A model generated the notes under the pieces. That model worked only from the letters and a program-made list of their open reading frames with translations. It was not told the origin of the DNA and did not search any database. The position numbers and the translations under genes are program-made. A DNA stretch of 64,000 nt from Triglochin maritima (taxonomy: Eukaryota; Streptophyta; Magnoliopsida; Alismatales; Juncaginaceae): NCBI GenBank assembly GCA_963682175.1, contig OY821784.1:33089621-33153620 (forward strand), in the 5' to 3' direction. Positions 55,052 through 64,000 of the stretch are shown here, in pieces; within the stretch, counting starts at the first letter, position 1; every line of letters begins with the position of its first letter.

Positions 55052-56181
55052 AGAATAAAAAATGTAGTTATTTGGACGATTGTGGCCCTTACCTATTGTA
55101 ATAAGACAACTCCTTGTTTTAAGATTGCGCATTAGTAAACTAGCGTACTGCTATTCTATGCTTTTAATAGACCTTAACGAGTTATTCAACTTAATTGGTA
55201 CATGGCAATGTGGTTGGGTGATGATAGTTCTTTTTTGTTTAAATTAGATGGTCCATAGCACGTCCATGAAACTTAATTGACAAACTATGCACATGAAAAC
55301 GATACCATAGATGTCGTTTTTAAGATAGGTAAAAACGACATCTGAGATGTCATTTTTGCCTAGGGCAAAAAACGACATCCAAACTTTTTTTCTCACTTCT
55401 TCCCAAAACCGTTTTCCTACTCTCCTCCTCTCTCTACCCGCCAATTTTCGAGCTCCCAGTGCTATTTTGCTACTTCCACGTGTTTCATTCGTTTAAAGGT
55501 ATATTTTGTTCATTTTTTGTTAATGTTTTGCTTGATTAGTTTGTATTTGTGTGGATTGGATTGGTTTGAATTTGTGTGGATTGGTTTGGTTTGGATTTGT
55601 GTGGATTGATTGGTGTTTGGTTGATTGATTTATATTGATTTCGTTTGAAATTAGATTGATTGAGAATAATGTATTGAATTCTAAATAATTATAACATGTT
55701 TGAAATTGCGTTGATTGTGAATAATGTAATTTATGTGTAGATTGTTTTGGTTTGTAATTGGGTTGATTGAGAATAACAAATTGAATTCTAAATAATTATA
55801 TAATATTTCAAATGGGGTTGATTGTGAATAATGTATTAAACTCTAAGTAATTATATAATGTTCTGATTTTTTTCATATATTTTATGTTTATATAATTGAG
55901 TTTGTTTTTTACAATCAAATCGGTTATATGCTCGTTATGTAGAGATAAATTGCTTACAATTCAATATTTGGTTTGTAACAACACCAATTTGGCATGTACT
56001 TTGAGATTTTTTAATACAAAGTATATAAGTAAGAAATATAGAAATTTTTGGTATGAAATTGGTTTGGATTATTATTTTTAAACCCAAGACTAAATCATGT
56101 TTTTTGGTTAATTCTCTTTCAACAATTGAAAAAATATCTACTTCACACGAATCTCACGGTCCTGTGGACCTTTCAGTCCCA
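55052..56181. other. Spacer with degenerate repeats
   Basis: 55056-55135 completes the duplicated segment of 3.8-3.9 kb. A hairpin aaaacgacatct/agatgtcatttt lies at about 55333-55360 among cgacatc words. From 55530 to 55870 there are degenerate repeats of gtgtggattggtttg and then gttgattgagaataatg...aataattata. No gene is seen. Confidence 0.5.
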
Positions 56182-56260
56182 CACTAGTGCAGAATACAGT
56201 ATATTCGTCGGCAAATAGACGTCGGTCATATTAACAGACGACGTCTATTAGTATTTATTT
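56182..56260 (+). mobile_element. CACTA-type left terminus, orphan
   Basis: cactagtgcagaatacag is followed by cgtcggcaaatagacgtcgg and an inverted acgacgtctatt, the same layout as the right end of the 8177-9172 element. No matching second end was found in the window, so this may be a deleted copy. Confidence 0.5.
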
Positions 56261-57702
56261 ATTGTTTTCAAAAATGTTTTAAAAATTATTTAAAATCGAT
56301 TTCCAAAAAAAGTTAATATGAATATGTTTTTTATTTGTTTATATTTTTTAAAAAAAAATTGACAATTTTTGTGTTTTACCTAGAATTGATCCACAAATGA
56401 TGTGGATGAGAGAGAATGTATGACGCTTAAGTTATTTCTGGGTGTGGTTAAGAAAAATTTATGGGTGTTGATTTGAGCTGACGTGGCTGAGAGAGAAAAT
56501 CAGACGCTCAGGAGCTGCCTGTGCACTGTTAATGGTACTCTTAGAGTAACATCTATGATAGAAAATATTACGCGAAAGGGTAACGTCGGATGTTATAATT
56601 CAAATTTTAAATATACGGAGCTTAGAATCCTCCCCACCCCAAAAATTGGGAGCATCGAAAACGTGAAAGGACGTTAGGTCCCACAAATTGTTTGATATTT
56701 TTATTGGGCGGTGGAATGAATAGTGTGACACTTGTCGTTTCTTTATTTTTATTATATTTTTGTAAAAGAGAGAAATGTTAAAGTGTAAATGTTTAAATAA
56801 AATGACACAACTAAGATAAATGTTAAGTTTTAGGAATGTTAACGTGAAGGAAAAAGAATTGCAGTTTGTGTTCACTTTTCAGGACATTCAAACACATACT
56901 AAGAAGCAATTCTAATACTCTGAAGATTCTATTTATCTAAAAAAATCATAATAGAGTTACTCAAAAAATTATAATTTCTATGTTTTTCGAAGAGGACTTT
57001 AGCATAATATACTGCATTGTTGTTTTGCATCTACAATATTCTTAAGTACTTGAATTTTAGAAGATTATTAGAATATATAAATTTACATGTCAGGAAAGTG
57101 ACTAAACACTACAATTTACACTGCCTAGGTGTAATTAGGCACGCAAAAAACTACTGTTATTTTTTAAAATAATGTAATACTTTTATTAACTACAGTTATT
57201 TGTTATCAAAAAATGTTAAAATTTCATCTCACACTGCTCATTAGAAAAACTTCCAGTCCATGTGTGTTAATATCATATACCCTCCTCACATTAACTTAAA
57301 TTTTACAAGTTCACGTGGCCGCATGATTATCACATATCATATAGAGCTTTTTTCTACGTTTGCATATTATCACATTCAAATGCACTCTTCCTGCTTGTTA
57401 TAATTTACTAAGAATTATGTTTGAAATTGCGGGTCTTGAAGATCTTTCATGCTATTTATCCTTTTTTTTAAGTTTGTTGGGCAAATAAAATTACTAAAAA
57501 CTAGTAGATATGGTAATCCATTACACTTCCAATCAAAACCACAACTTAAACTAAGAGTCAATGCCATTGACGGACTTGTCCAAAAACGTGGAGCATCTTC
57601 TAACTCTGCAATAAATAGCAAATAGCAACAGAGAAAATTTGAATCAGTCGCCCTCGAATATTATATATTCCTCAGTTAAGGCTTGCCTTTTCTCTCCACA
57701 AC
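56261..57702. other. Spacer upstream of the RLP gene
   Basis: AT-rich with an imperfect direct repeat (gatgtggatgagagagaa...gacgct at 56399 and gacgtggctgagagagaa...gacgct at 56480). A weak TATA-like aataaatag lies about 95 bp upstream of the RLP ATG. No other gene is supported. Confidence 0.45.
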
Positions 57703-57935
57703 ATGCCTTCCAACTTCTTCAATCTAATTCTTCTTCTATCTATCCAATTCTTCGAAATCTCACTTGGTCATGCAATTCCTAAACCTTCTAGTTGCTTACT
57801 TAAAGAAAGAAATGCACTTCTTAAGTTCAAATCAGGCCTTAACGACCCCAGTGATCTCCTCTCCTCTTGGGCCGATCGTGATTGCTGCCGATGGGTCGGT
57901 GTTGTCTGCGATAACACTACCAAACATGTGATAGC
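57703..57935 (+). pseudogene. LRR receptor-like protein, 5' end, cut by element B
   Basis: ATG 57703 opens a signal peptide (MPSNFFNLILLLSIQFFEISLGHA, residues 1-24). It is followed by the LRR N-terminal cap typical of plant RLPs such as Cf/EIX types: C-LLKERNALLKFKSGL, then LSSWADRDCCRWVGVVCDNT and HVIAV. After residue 78 the sequence is the LTR of element B, and later codons are retrotransposon. The rest of the gene, including the repeats and membrane anchor, should lie beyond the element's far end outside the window. Apart from the insertion no defect is visible in these codons, so disruption may be recent. RLPs act in cell-surface recognition of microbes or in development; which applies here cannot be told. 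Confidence 0.88.
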
Positions 57936-59803
57936 TGTAACGTCCCGAAACAGCGGAAGAAATTTTTCAAATTTAAAACACAAACATACGACCGTCAACG
58001 GTCAACAAGGGCACGCTACTGGAAAAGTCAACAGAATACATATATAAATATCTCCACGTGGAAGTCATAATACAGAGTGTCAAAAGAGCGATTACATGTC
58101 TAATACATAACTACTGTAATCACTACCTCTACAAAAAAAGCTGAGATGACAGGACCCGATCCCGGAGGCACTCCCCTCGGTCACCACCAACCTAAGACCG
58201 CCTGCTCCCTGAAAATGAAACATAAAATCTGCCTGAGTTCCCGAAAGGAACCCCGTATGCCAACATCTCCTATATATACAGAAAAACAGATGAAAAAGCC
58301 AAGAATGCACATGCAATGCAATCCGCCTCGGGCCCCATACATGCCCCAACCGCTGCGGACCATCTCCCAGCCGCGCCAGGGGCATGGGAAACATCCCCCA
58401 CCCTGCCAATCCAGGCCCACACGAGGGGGGTCGCCGCACTCATCTCCCAGCCGCACACAGGGGCAAAAGGGAGGCATCCCCCCTGCCAATCCAGGCCCAC
58501 ACGAGGAGGTCTCGGCTTTCCTCCACAGGGAAAGTGCATCTCCTTCCCCCACCAGGGAAGAAGGCATCTACCACCCACACAGGCATGGCAGGCATCCCTC
58601 TGCCGCACCGGCATCCACGAGGGGTCCAACAGAAGATACGCTCTCGTCGTAGGTGAAATCCGTAGCTCCGAGGTCCGGTGATCGACCGTGGGCTCGGCAG
58701 CCGGTAGTCGCCTCTGCTCGACGTCACGTATGTGGATAAATCCACCAAGGAAAGATAATTCGACCCACCAGTCGAACAAGGTCAAATCTAGCGGTCGACC
58801 GTTTGGAAGGTCTACGCTATACGTTTTATATACATATATATCCTGTCGGTCGAACCAGGGTCCGTTCAACCGATAAGGAAAACTGCATGAATCCTGCCCA
58901 CTGCATTCGGTCGACCGAAACTCTTCCGGTCGACCGGATCAACAGGCACTTCACTACAGGAAAACTGCACGCGGTCGGTCGACCGGATCCAGAGCGGTCG
59001 ACCGTTTAGATGGTCAACGCTCTTGACCGACCTTGCGCAGTTCGGTCGACCGAGACACACACTCGGACGGCCGAAGGTCTGTCTACCCTATCTACTGGGA
59101 TCGGTAGACCGAACAACCACCGGTCGACCGGACTAATATAACCCTTATAAAATATTCCCGTTAAAATTTGGCATAAACGGTCGACCGTCACACAGACGTC
59201 GTTCGATCGTTTTCGGGCAGCAAGTTATTTTTATAAAATATCGGTCGACCGAACCTCACACGGTCGACCGAAACACTACAATATCGCACTGAACAGGCAT
59301 CATTTAGACGCTGTTCGGTCGACCGAGACACACAACGGTCGACCGAACCAGTCGTCTTCAACCTTGGTTCAGTGGGATTTCGCCGGGGAAACGGCACCAA
59401 CGCCGCCCCCTACACTCCCACACCACTTGGGGAGTTACTATGAAGACTTGGCATACCTTTCACCGCGAAGAAGACGTGTGCGGCGAGCTCCTCCTCCTCC
59501 GGCGTCGCTTCTAGCTTCTTTTCCCTCTTTCCTCCGTTCCCGGCGCTCCTTCTTCGCATGCGTCGACTTCACCCCGTCGCCGGCGCTCCTCCACGTCCTC
59601 TGGTCGCCGGGATGCAAGAGAAAATGGGGTGAGTTTGGGTGGGAAACAAATGGAAAGGGGAAAAGGGAAGAAAAGGGTTGGGTTTTAGATTTTATAACAA
59701 AATCCTACACCTACCCCATACACCCCCTCCATACCCTCACCACCTCACACCTTACTCCACCCCACTCCTCTCTCCATACCTCCTCACTCTCCACGTCCTT
59801 ACA
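57936..59803 (-). repeat. 3' LTR of element B (1868 bp)
   Basis: In element orientation it starts tgtaaggacgtgg and ends cgggacgttaca. It carries 12 perfect CGGTCGACCG palindromes (58792-59346) and the gtttggcata-type block (58255, inverted). It contains a GC-rich tandem region (58380-58520) in which blocks of ccaatccaggcccacacgag recur three times or more. Confidence 0.93.
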
Positions 59804-59836
59804 ATCCACCCTCCTTAAAAGGATTTCGCCCCGAAA

Positions 59837-62800
59837 TCAGAAGGGTAACTCACCGAAAAGCTCCGGATACTGCTTCCAAACTTCCTCCTCGATCTCCCAG
59901 GTGGCCTCGCGCTCGCTGTGATGCTGCCATCTGACCTTAACCATCGGAATGGTCCTCCTCCTGAGCTGATGGTCCATCCGATCGATGATCTCAACTGGCC
60001 TCTCCTCAAGTGACAAGTCCTGCCGGATCTCAGGTACTGCAATCTCTATCACATGTGTCGGGTCTGCAACGTACTTCCTCAACATAGAAACATGGAAGAC
60101 GTTGTGAAAGCCAGAGAACTGTGGTGGCAAAGCAACTCTGTAGGCGACCTCCCCGACACGGTCCAAGATCTCAAAAGGTCCGACATACCTCGGACTGAGC
60201 TTCCCCTTCTTCCCGAACCTCATCACTCCCCGAGCTGGTGAAATCTTCAGGAAGACGTGATCTCCAACCTCGAAGCTCAAGGTCCGTCTGCGTCGGTCAG
60301 CATAACTCTTCTGTCTGCTCTGTGCTGTAGCCAACCTCCTCCTGATCAGGTCAACCTTCTCTGCGTACATCTGCACAAGCTCTGGACCCACTAACTGCCT
60401 CTCGCCTACGTCACTCCAGCATACCGGCGATCTGCACGGCCTCCCGTACAATGCCTCATACGGTGCCATCCCAATACTAGCATGGTAGCTGTTGTTGTAG
60501 GCGAACTCAATCAGAGGTAGATGCTCATCCCAGTGTCCAGCCCAGTCCAGTGTGCAAGCCCTCAGCATATCCTCCAAAGTCTGGATAGTCCTCTCTGACT
60601 GACCGTCTGTCTGAGGGTGAAAAGCTGTACTGAATCTCAGACGTGTCCCCAGTGCCTGCTGCAGACTCCCCCAAAATCTGGATGTGAACCTCGGATCTCT
60701 GTCAGAGATGATGCTCACCGGTACTCCGTGCAATCTGACGATCTCCTCTACATACAGCTTCGCCAGACTCTCCAAAGGCAAGGTGGTCCTAATGGCCAGA
60801 AAGTGCGCCGACTTGGTCAGTCTATCGACTATCACCCAAATCGCGTCATGGAACCGCCTCGTCTTCGGTAGCCCCGTAACGAAGTCCATCGTCACGTGCT
60901 CCCACTTCCACTCTGGAAGCTCGATGCTCTGCATAGGCCCAGCTGGCCTCTGGTGCTCGATCTTCACCTGCTGACAGACCAAACACCGACTCACGAACTC
61001 TGCAATGTCCTTCTTCATGCCTCTCCACCAGAAGTTCCGCTGCAGGTCCTTATACATCTTCGTGCTCCCGGGATGGATGGTGTATTTCGCTCTGTGTGCC
61101 TCCTCCATGATGTCATCTCTCATCCCATCAACCCTCGGCACCCAGATCCGCCCTCTGAATCTCAGACCTCCATCGACCCCAACACTGAAATCTGACCCCT
61201 CTCTGGCAGTCAACTCCAGCAAACTGGCCAACTCATCATCCTCATGCTGCGCCTGTACTACCTGTGAAACAGTCTGTGGCTCTACCCGCAATCCAGCTAC
61301 CACTGCTCCCTCAGAGTCCCCAGTGAACGGCCTCCACTCTGCCAATGACTCAAGCAGTCTCCACTCCTGAAGGCACATGCCAGCAACTGATAGCTCCACT
61401 CTCCTACTCAAGGCGTCTGCAACTGAATTCGCCTTCCCCGGATGGTAAGAGATGGTGAAATCGTAGTCCTTAATGAACTCCAACCAACGACGCTGTCTCA
61501 TATTCAACTCCTTCTGGGAGAAGAGATACTTCAGACTCTGGTGATCGGTGAACACCTCAAACTGCTCACCATACAGGTAGTGTCTCCATGTCTTCAGTGC
61601 GTGCACAACGGCTGCCAACTCCAAGTCATGTGTCGGGTAATTCCTCTCATGAGTCTTCAGCTGCCTCGAAGCGTATGCAATCACCCTCCCGTGCTGCATC
61701 AACACGCAACCCAAACCAATGCCAGACGCATCACTGTAGACCACAAAACCTCCTGTGCCGCTCGGCAGCGTCAAAACTGGAGCTGTCGTCAGTCGTCTCT
61801 TCAGCTCCTGAAAGCTGTCCTCGTACTTCTGGGACCAAACAAAAGTGACTCCCTTCTGCGTCAGGGCAGTCAAAGGTGCAGCTAACCTCGAGAAGTCTTT
61901 GATGAAGCGACGGTAGTAACCCGCCAATCCAACAAAGCTCCTGATCTCCGTCACGCTCGTAGGGGCTCTCCACTCAGTCACTGCCTCTACCTTCGCCGGA
62001 TCCACCGAAATCCCCTCTGCAGAAACGATGTGACCCAGAAATGCGACTCTGTCCAACCAGAATTCGCACTTCGAAAACTTAGCATACAACCTCTGGTCTC
62101 TCAAAATGCTAAGTACAATCCGCAGGTGCTCTCTGTGCTGCTCCACATCGGGTGAGTAAATCAGGATATCATCCACAAAGACCACGACACAACTATCCAA
62201 GTACTGCCTGAACGTCCGGTTCATCAGATCCATGAAAGCCGCCGGAGCGTTCGTCAACCCAAAAGGCATCACCAAAAACTCATAGTGCCCATATCTGGTC
62301 CTGAATGCTGTCTTCTGGACATCCTCCTCTCGGATCCTCAGCTGATGGTATCCTGAGCGTAGGTCGATCTTAGAGAAGACCTTCACTGACTGCAACTGAT
62401 CGAACAGGTCCTCAATCCTAGGTAGGGGATACCTATTCTTGATGGTGACCTTGTTCAGCATCCTATAGTCAATGCACATCCGCAAAGACCCGTCCTTCTT
62501 CTTCACAAACAGCACTGGCGCGCCCCAAGGTGAGACACTCGGTCTGATGAATCCAGCCTCCATCAGCTCCTGTAGCTGCTTCTTCAACTCTGCCAACTCT
62601 GCAGGCGCCATCCTGTACGGGGCCTTCGACTGCGGTGAGGTGTCTGCTGCCAGCTCAATGCAAAACTCCATCTCTCGCGGAGGTGGAAATCCTGGAATAT
62701 CATCTGGAAACACCTCTGTAAACTCCCGTACCACATCTATCTCGTCCAGCCTCGGAGACTCAGCCTCTGGAACAACCAGCGTCGCCAGAAACGCTCTGCA

Positions 62801-64000
62801 ACCCTGCTGCATCAACTTCTGAGCCCTCAAAGCTGACACCACAATGCGGCCTCCTCTGTTCCTGACTCCTCTAATCATGATATCAGGCAACCCCAACCTC
62901 GGAATCAAAACTTTCCTCTCACGGCAAAGGACACGCACGTCATGCCGGGACAGCCAGTCCATCCCAAGAATAACGTCGAAATCCTCCATCGGTAGCAAGA
63001 CCAGATCTGCCGGAAAATCTTGGTCTCCCGAACCAATCGTGGCGCCGGGGATGAAGCTCCCCACAGTGCCCACCAGACCCAGGGGTGTGCTGACCTCCAA
63101 AGTGGCAGTCAACATCGCAGGGGTACAGCCCAACACTCCCGCAAATCGCTCCGAGATGAACGAGTGTGTCGCGCCACAATCAAAAAGCACTCTAGCCTCT
63201 AAACCTGCCACAAGAAGTGTACCTTCCACGACGGTGCTGGCGTCCCTCGCCTCCTCTGCCTGGACAGTGAAGACTCGTCCAGTGCGCTGACCCTGCTGCG
63301 GTGCTGCAGGTCTCCTAGCTCCGCCGCCACTGACACTCGGAAGTCCCGGAGGTCTGCTCGGTCCAGCGCCCTTGCTAGGGCAGTTCCTGACGATGTGGCT
63401 CTGCTGACCACAACCATGACAAGTAATCGACCCAAAGCAGCGCCCAGTGTGCACTCTGCCACAGCTCCTGCACGCCTCTGGCTGCGGCGCCCCTGCTGCC
63501 TCGATCCGGGGCCTCTTGCCCGACTTCCCCGAACTCTGCCCTCCTGGCCTCCCTGAGGATCTCCCTACCGACCTCCTATCATCCTGATAATTCTCCCGGT
63601 AGTCCCTCTCCATGATAGTGGCGCTCCTCACTGCGTCCGCCAAGGTGCGTGGCATGCTCGACAACACTCGGGTCCTCAGATGCTTCCGGAGTCCCCCGAC
63701 AAACTTCATCGACCTCTGCGCCTGAGTGACGAAAATCTCCGGACAGTAACGCTCAAGGGCGTTAAACTTCCCAATGTACTCCTCCAATGTCATGCTCCCC
63801 TGCTCCAGGGCCAGGAACTCCACCCGCTTCCCGTCTCGCACATGCTCCGGAAAGTACTGCTCGTTGAACTCCTCAACGAACTCCTCCCATGACACATCCT
63901 CTCGACCGGTGAACACAACTGCTGAAGTCGACCTCCACCAGTTCGCTGCAGCTCCTCTCAGCACATAGGTGGCCAGGTCCACCTTCTTCTCCGGAGTACA
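59837..64000 (-). CDS. gag-pol polyprotein of element B (start outside window)
   Basis: One open frame runs from the window edge to a stop at 59837, at least 1387 codons with no stop or frameshift. Domains in order (residues counted from 63982): gag (1-130), zinc knuckle [14 protein letters not shown] (188-201), aspartic protease with DCGATHSF (268-275), reverse transcriptase with FVDDILIYS (about 625), RNase H (VYSDASG, about 765), integrase with its HH-CC finger (about 985-1030) and D-D-E residues ([19 protein letters not shown], about 1060-1140), and a chromodomain-like tail ([16 protein letters not shown], about 1345). It copies and inserts the element via an RNA intermediate. All inspected catalytic motifs are intact, unlike in element A. 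The lineage is probably Tekay/Del chromovirus. Confidence 0.95.
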   Translation of the reverse strand, partial: CTPEKKVDLATYVLRGAAANWWRSTSAVVFTGREDVSWEEFVEEFNEQYFPEHVRDGKRVEFLALEQGSMTLEEYIGKFNALERYCPEIFVTQAQRSMKFVGGLRKHLRTRVLSSMPRTLADAVRSATIMERDYRENYQDDRRSVGRSSGRPGGQSSGKSGKRPRIEAAGAPQPEACRSCGRVHTGRCFGSITCHGCGQQSHIVRNCPSKGAGPSRPPGLPSVSGGGARRPAAPQQGQRTGRVFTVQAEEARDASTVVEGTLLVAGLEARVLFDCGATHSFISERFAGVLGCTPAMLTATLEVSTPLGLVGTVGSFIPGATIGSGDQDFPADLVLLPMEDFDVILGMDWLSRHDVRVLCRERKVLIPRLGLPDIMIRGVRNRGGRIVVSALRAQKLMQQGCRAFLATLVVPEAESPRLDEIDVVREFTEVFPDDIPGFPPPREMEFCIELAADTSPQSKAPYRMAPAELAELKKQLQELMEAGFIRPSVSPWGAPVLFVKKKDGSLRMCIDYRMLNKVTIKNRYPLPRIEDLFDQLQSVKVFSKIDLRSGYHQLRIREEDVQKTAFRTRYGHYEFLVMPFGLTNAPAAFMDLMNRTFRQYLDSCVVVFVDDILIYSPDVEQHREHLRIVLSILRDQRLYAKFSKCEFWLDRVAFLGHIVSAEGISVDPAKVEAVTEWRAPTSVTEIRSFVGLAGYYRRFIKDFSRLAAPLTALTQKGVTFVWSQKYEDSFQELKRRLTTAPVLTLPSGTGGFVVYSDASGIGLGCVLMQHGRVIAYASRQLKTHERNYPTHDLELAAVVHALKTWRHYLYGEQFEVFTDHQSLKYLFSQKELNMRQRRWLEFIKDYDFTISYHPGKANSVADALSRRVELSVAGMCLQEWRLLESLAEWRPFTGDSEGAVVAGLRVEPQTVSQVVQAQHEDDELASLLELTAREGSDFSVGVDGGLRFRGRIWVPRVDGMRDDIMEEAHRAKYTIHPGSTKMYKDLQRNFWWRGMKKDIAEFVSRCLVCQQVKIEHQRPAGPMQSIELPEWKWEHVTMDFVTGLPKTRRFHDAIWVIVDRLTKSAHFLAIRTTLPLESLAKLYVEEIVRLHGVPVSIISDRDPRFTSRFWGSLQQALGTRLRFSTAFHPQTDGQSERTIQTLEDMLRACTLDWAGHWDEHLPLIEFAYNNSYHASIGMAPYEALYGRPCRSPVCWSDVGERQLVGPELVQMYAEKVDLIRRRLATAQSRQKSYADRRRRTLSFEVGDHVFLKISPARGVMRFGKKGKLSPRYVGPFEILDRVGEVAYRVALPPQFSGFHNVFHVSMLRKYVADPTHVIEIAVPEIRQDLSLEERPVEIIDRMDHQLRRRTIPMVKVRWQHHSEREATWEIEEEVWKQYPELFGELPF

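Larger units (their letters stand above)
57936..64000 (-). mobile_element. Ty3/gypsy element B, minus strand, partial
   Basis: The element is related to element A but its LTR is clearly distinct. The 3' LTR (57936-59803), polypurine tract (59816-59805, minus) and an uninterrupted gag-pol frame are present. The 5' LTR lies to the right of the window. It is inserted in an RLP gene, with left flank atagc (57931-57935) as the candidate 5 bp target duplication. The intact pol suggests a young and possibly active copy. Confidence 0.93.

Noticed and set aside
58146..58869. Overlapping Pro/His-rich open frames on both strands
   Set aside because: They lie wholly inside the element B LTR in its GC-rich tandem region, in several frames at once, with no conserved domain.
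62472..63968. Plus-strand open frames of 60-148 codons
   Set aside because: They are antisense shadows of the element B gag-pol frame.

Overview
This window is plant nuclear DNA, most likely from a flowering plant and probably a eudicot. It has intron-containing genes with GT-AG junctions, AT-rich spacers, and plant-specific transposon types: a Ty3/gypsy chromovirus family, CACTA, hAT, and Mutator-like elements (MULEs) carrying FAR1-type transposase, plant mobile domain or Ulp1-like genes. No bacterial, organellar or rRNA features were seen. Almost the whole window is nested transposable elements laid over an old tandem array of class I glutaredoxin genes.

Host genes. Two four-exon glutaredoxin genes on the minus strand still have complete reading frames: GRX-B (12157 to 11081, 118 aa, active site CMFC) and GRX-C (43201 to 35706, 121 aa, active site CQYC). 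GRX-C has a 6.3 kb second intron that holds a deleted retrotransposon and a hAT MITE. A broken paralogue keeps only exons 3 and 4 (5241-5552). Intron-derived or 3'-flank-derived duplicates at 3.4-3.96 kb, 46.0 kb and 50.0-55.1 kb mark further lost copies. The only other host gene is the first 78 codons of an LRR receptor-like protein (57703), cut by a retrotransposon.

Layout. 0-3.4 kb: CACTA element with a decayed TNP2 transposase, itself split by an LTR that carries a tRNA-Asp primer-binding site. 3.4-11 kb: duplicated glutaredoxin debris, a hAT MITE, a 1 kb non-autonomous CACTA and an LTR fragment. 11-12.2 kb: GRX-B. 12.7-21.8 kb: complete 9.0 kb Ty3/gypsy element A (target duplication gaatt) whose single gag-pol frame has three nonsense codons. 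22.9-31.7 kb: 8.8 kb MULE (10 bp target duplication) with a Ulp1-type protease gene converging on a FAR1-type transposase gene and three arrays of one 22 bp minisatellite. 31.7-35.5 kb: hAT MITE, solo LTR E and a long inverted repeat. 35.7-43.2 kb: GRX-C with nested element C. 43.8-45.6 kb: solo LTR D with an internally inverted block. 46.2-49.7 kb: hAT element. 50.4-55.1 kb: a second MULE, with a transposase gene converging on a plant-mobile-domain gene. 57.9-64 kb: Ty3/gypsy element B on the minus strand, with an uninterrupted gag-pol frame running off the window.

How it fits together. The LTRs of A, B, C, D and E all carry the palindrome CGGTCGACCG (15 perfect copies in the 5' LTR of A, 12 in B, 7 in D, about one each in C and E) and are related. 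In the older copies the motif is eroded mainly at its CpG sites. The TEs have fragmented the glutaredoxin array. Both surviving glutaredoxin genes have an LTR of this family about 0.6 kb upstream of the start codon. The two MULEs share one plan: transposase and accessory gene each begin near one end and point inward.
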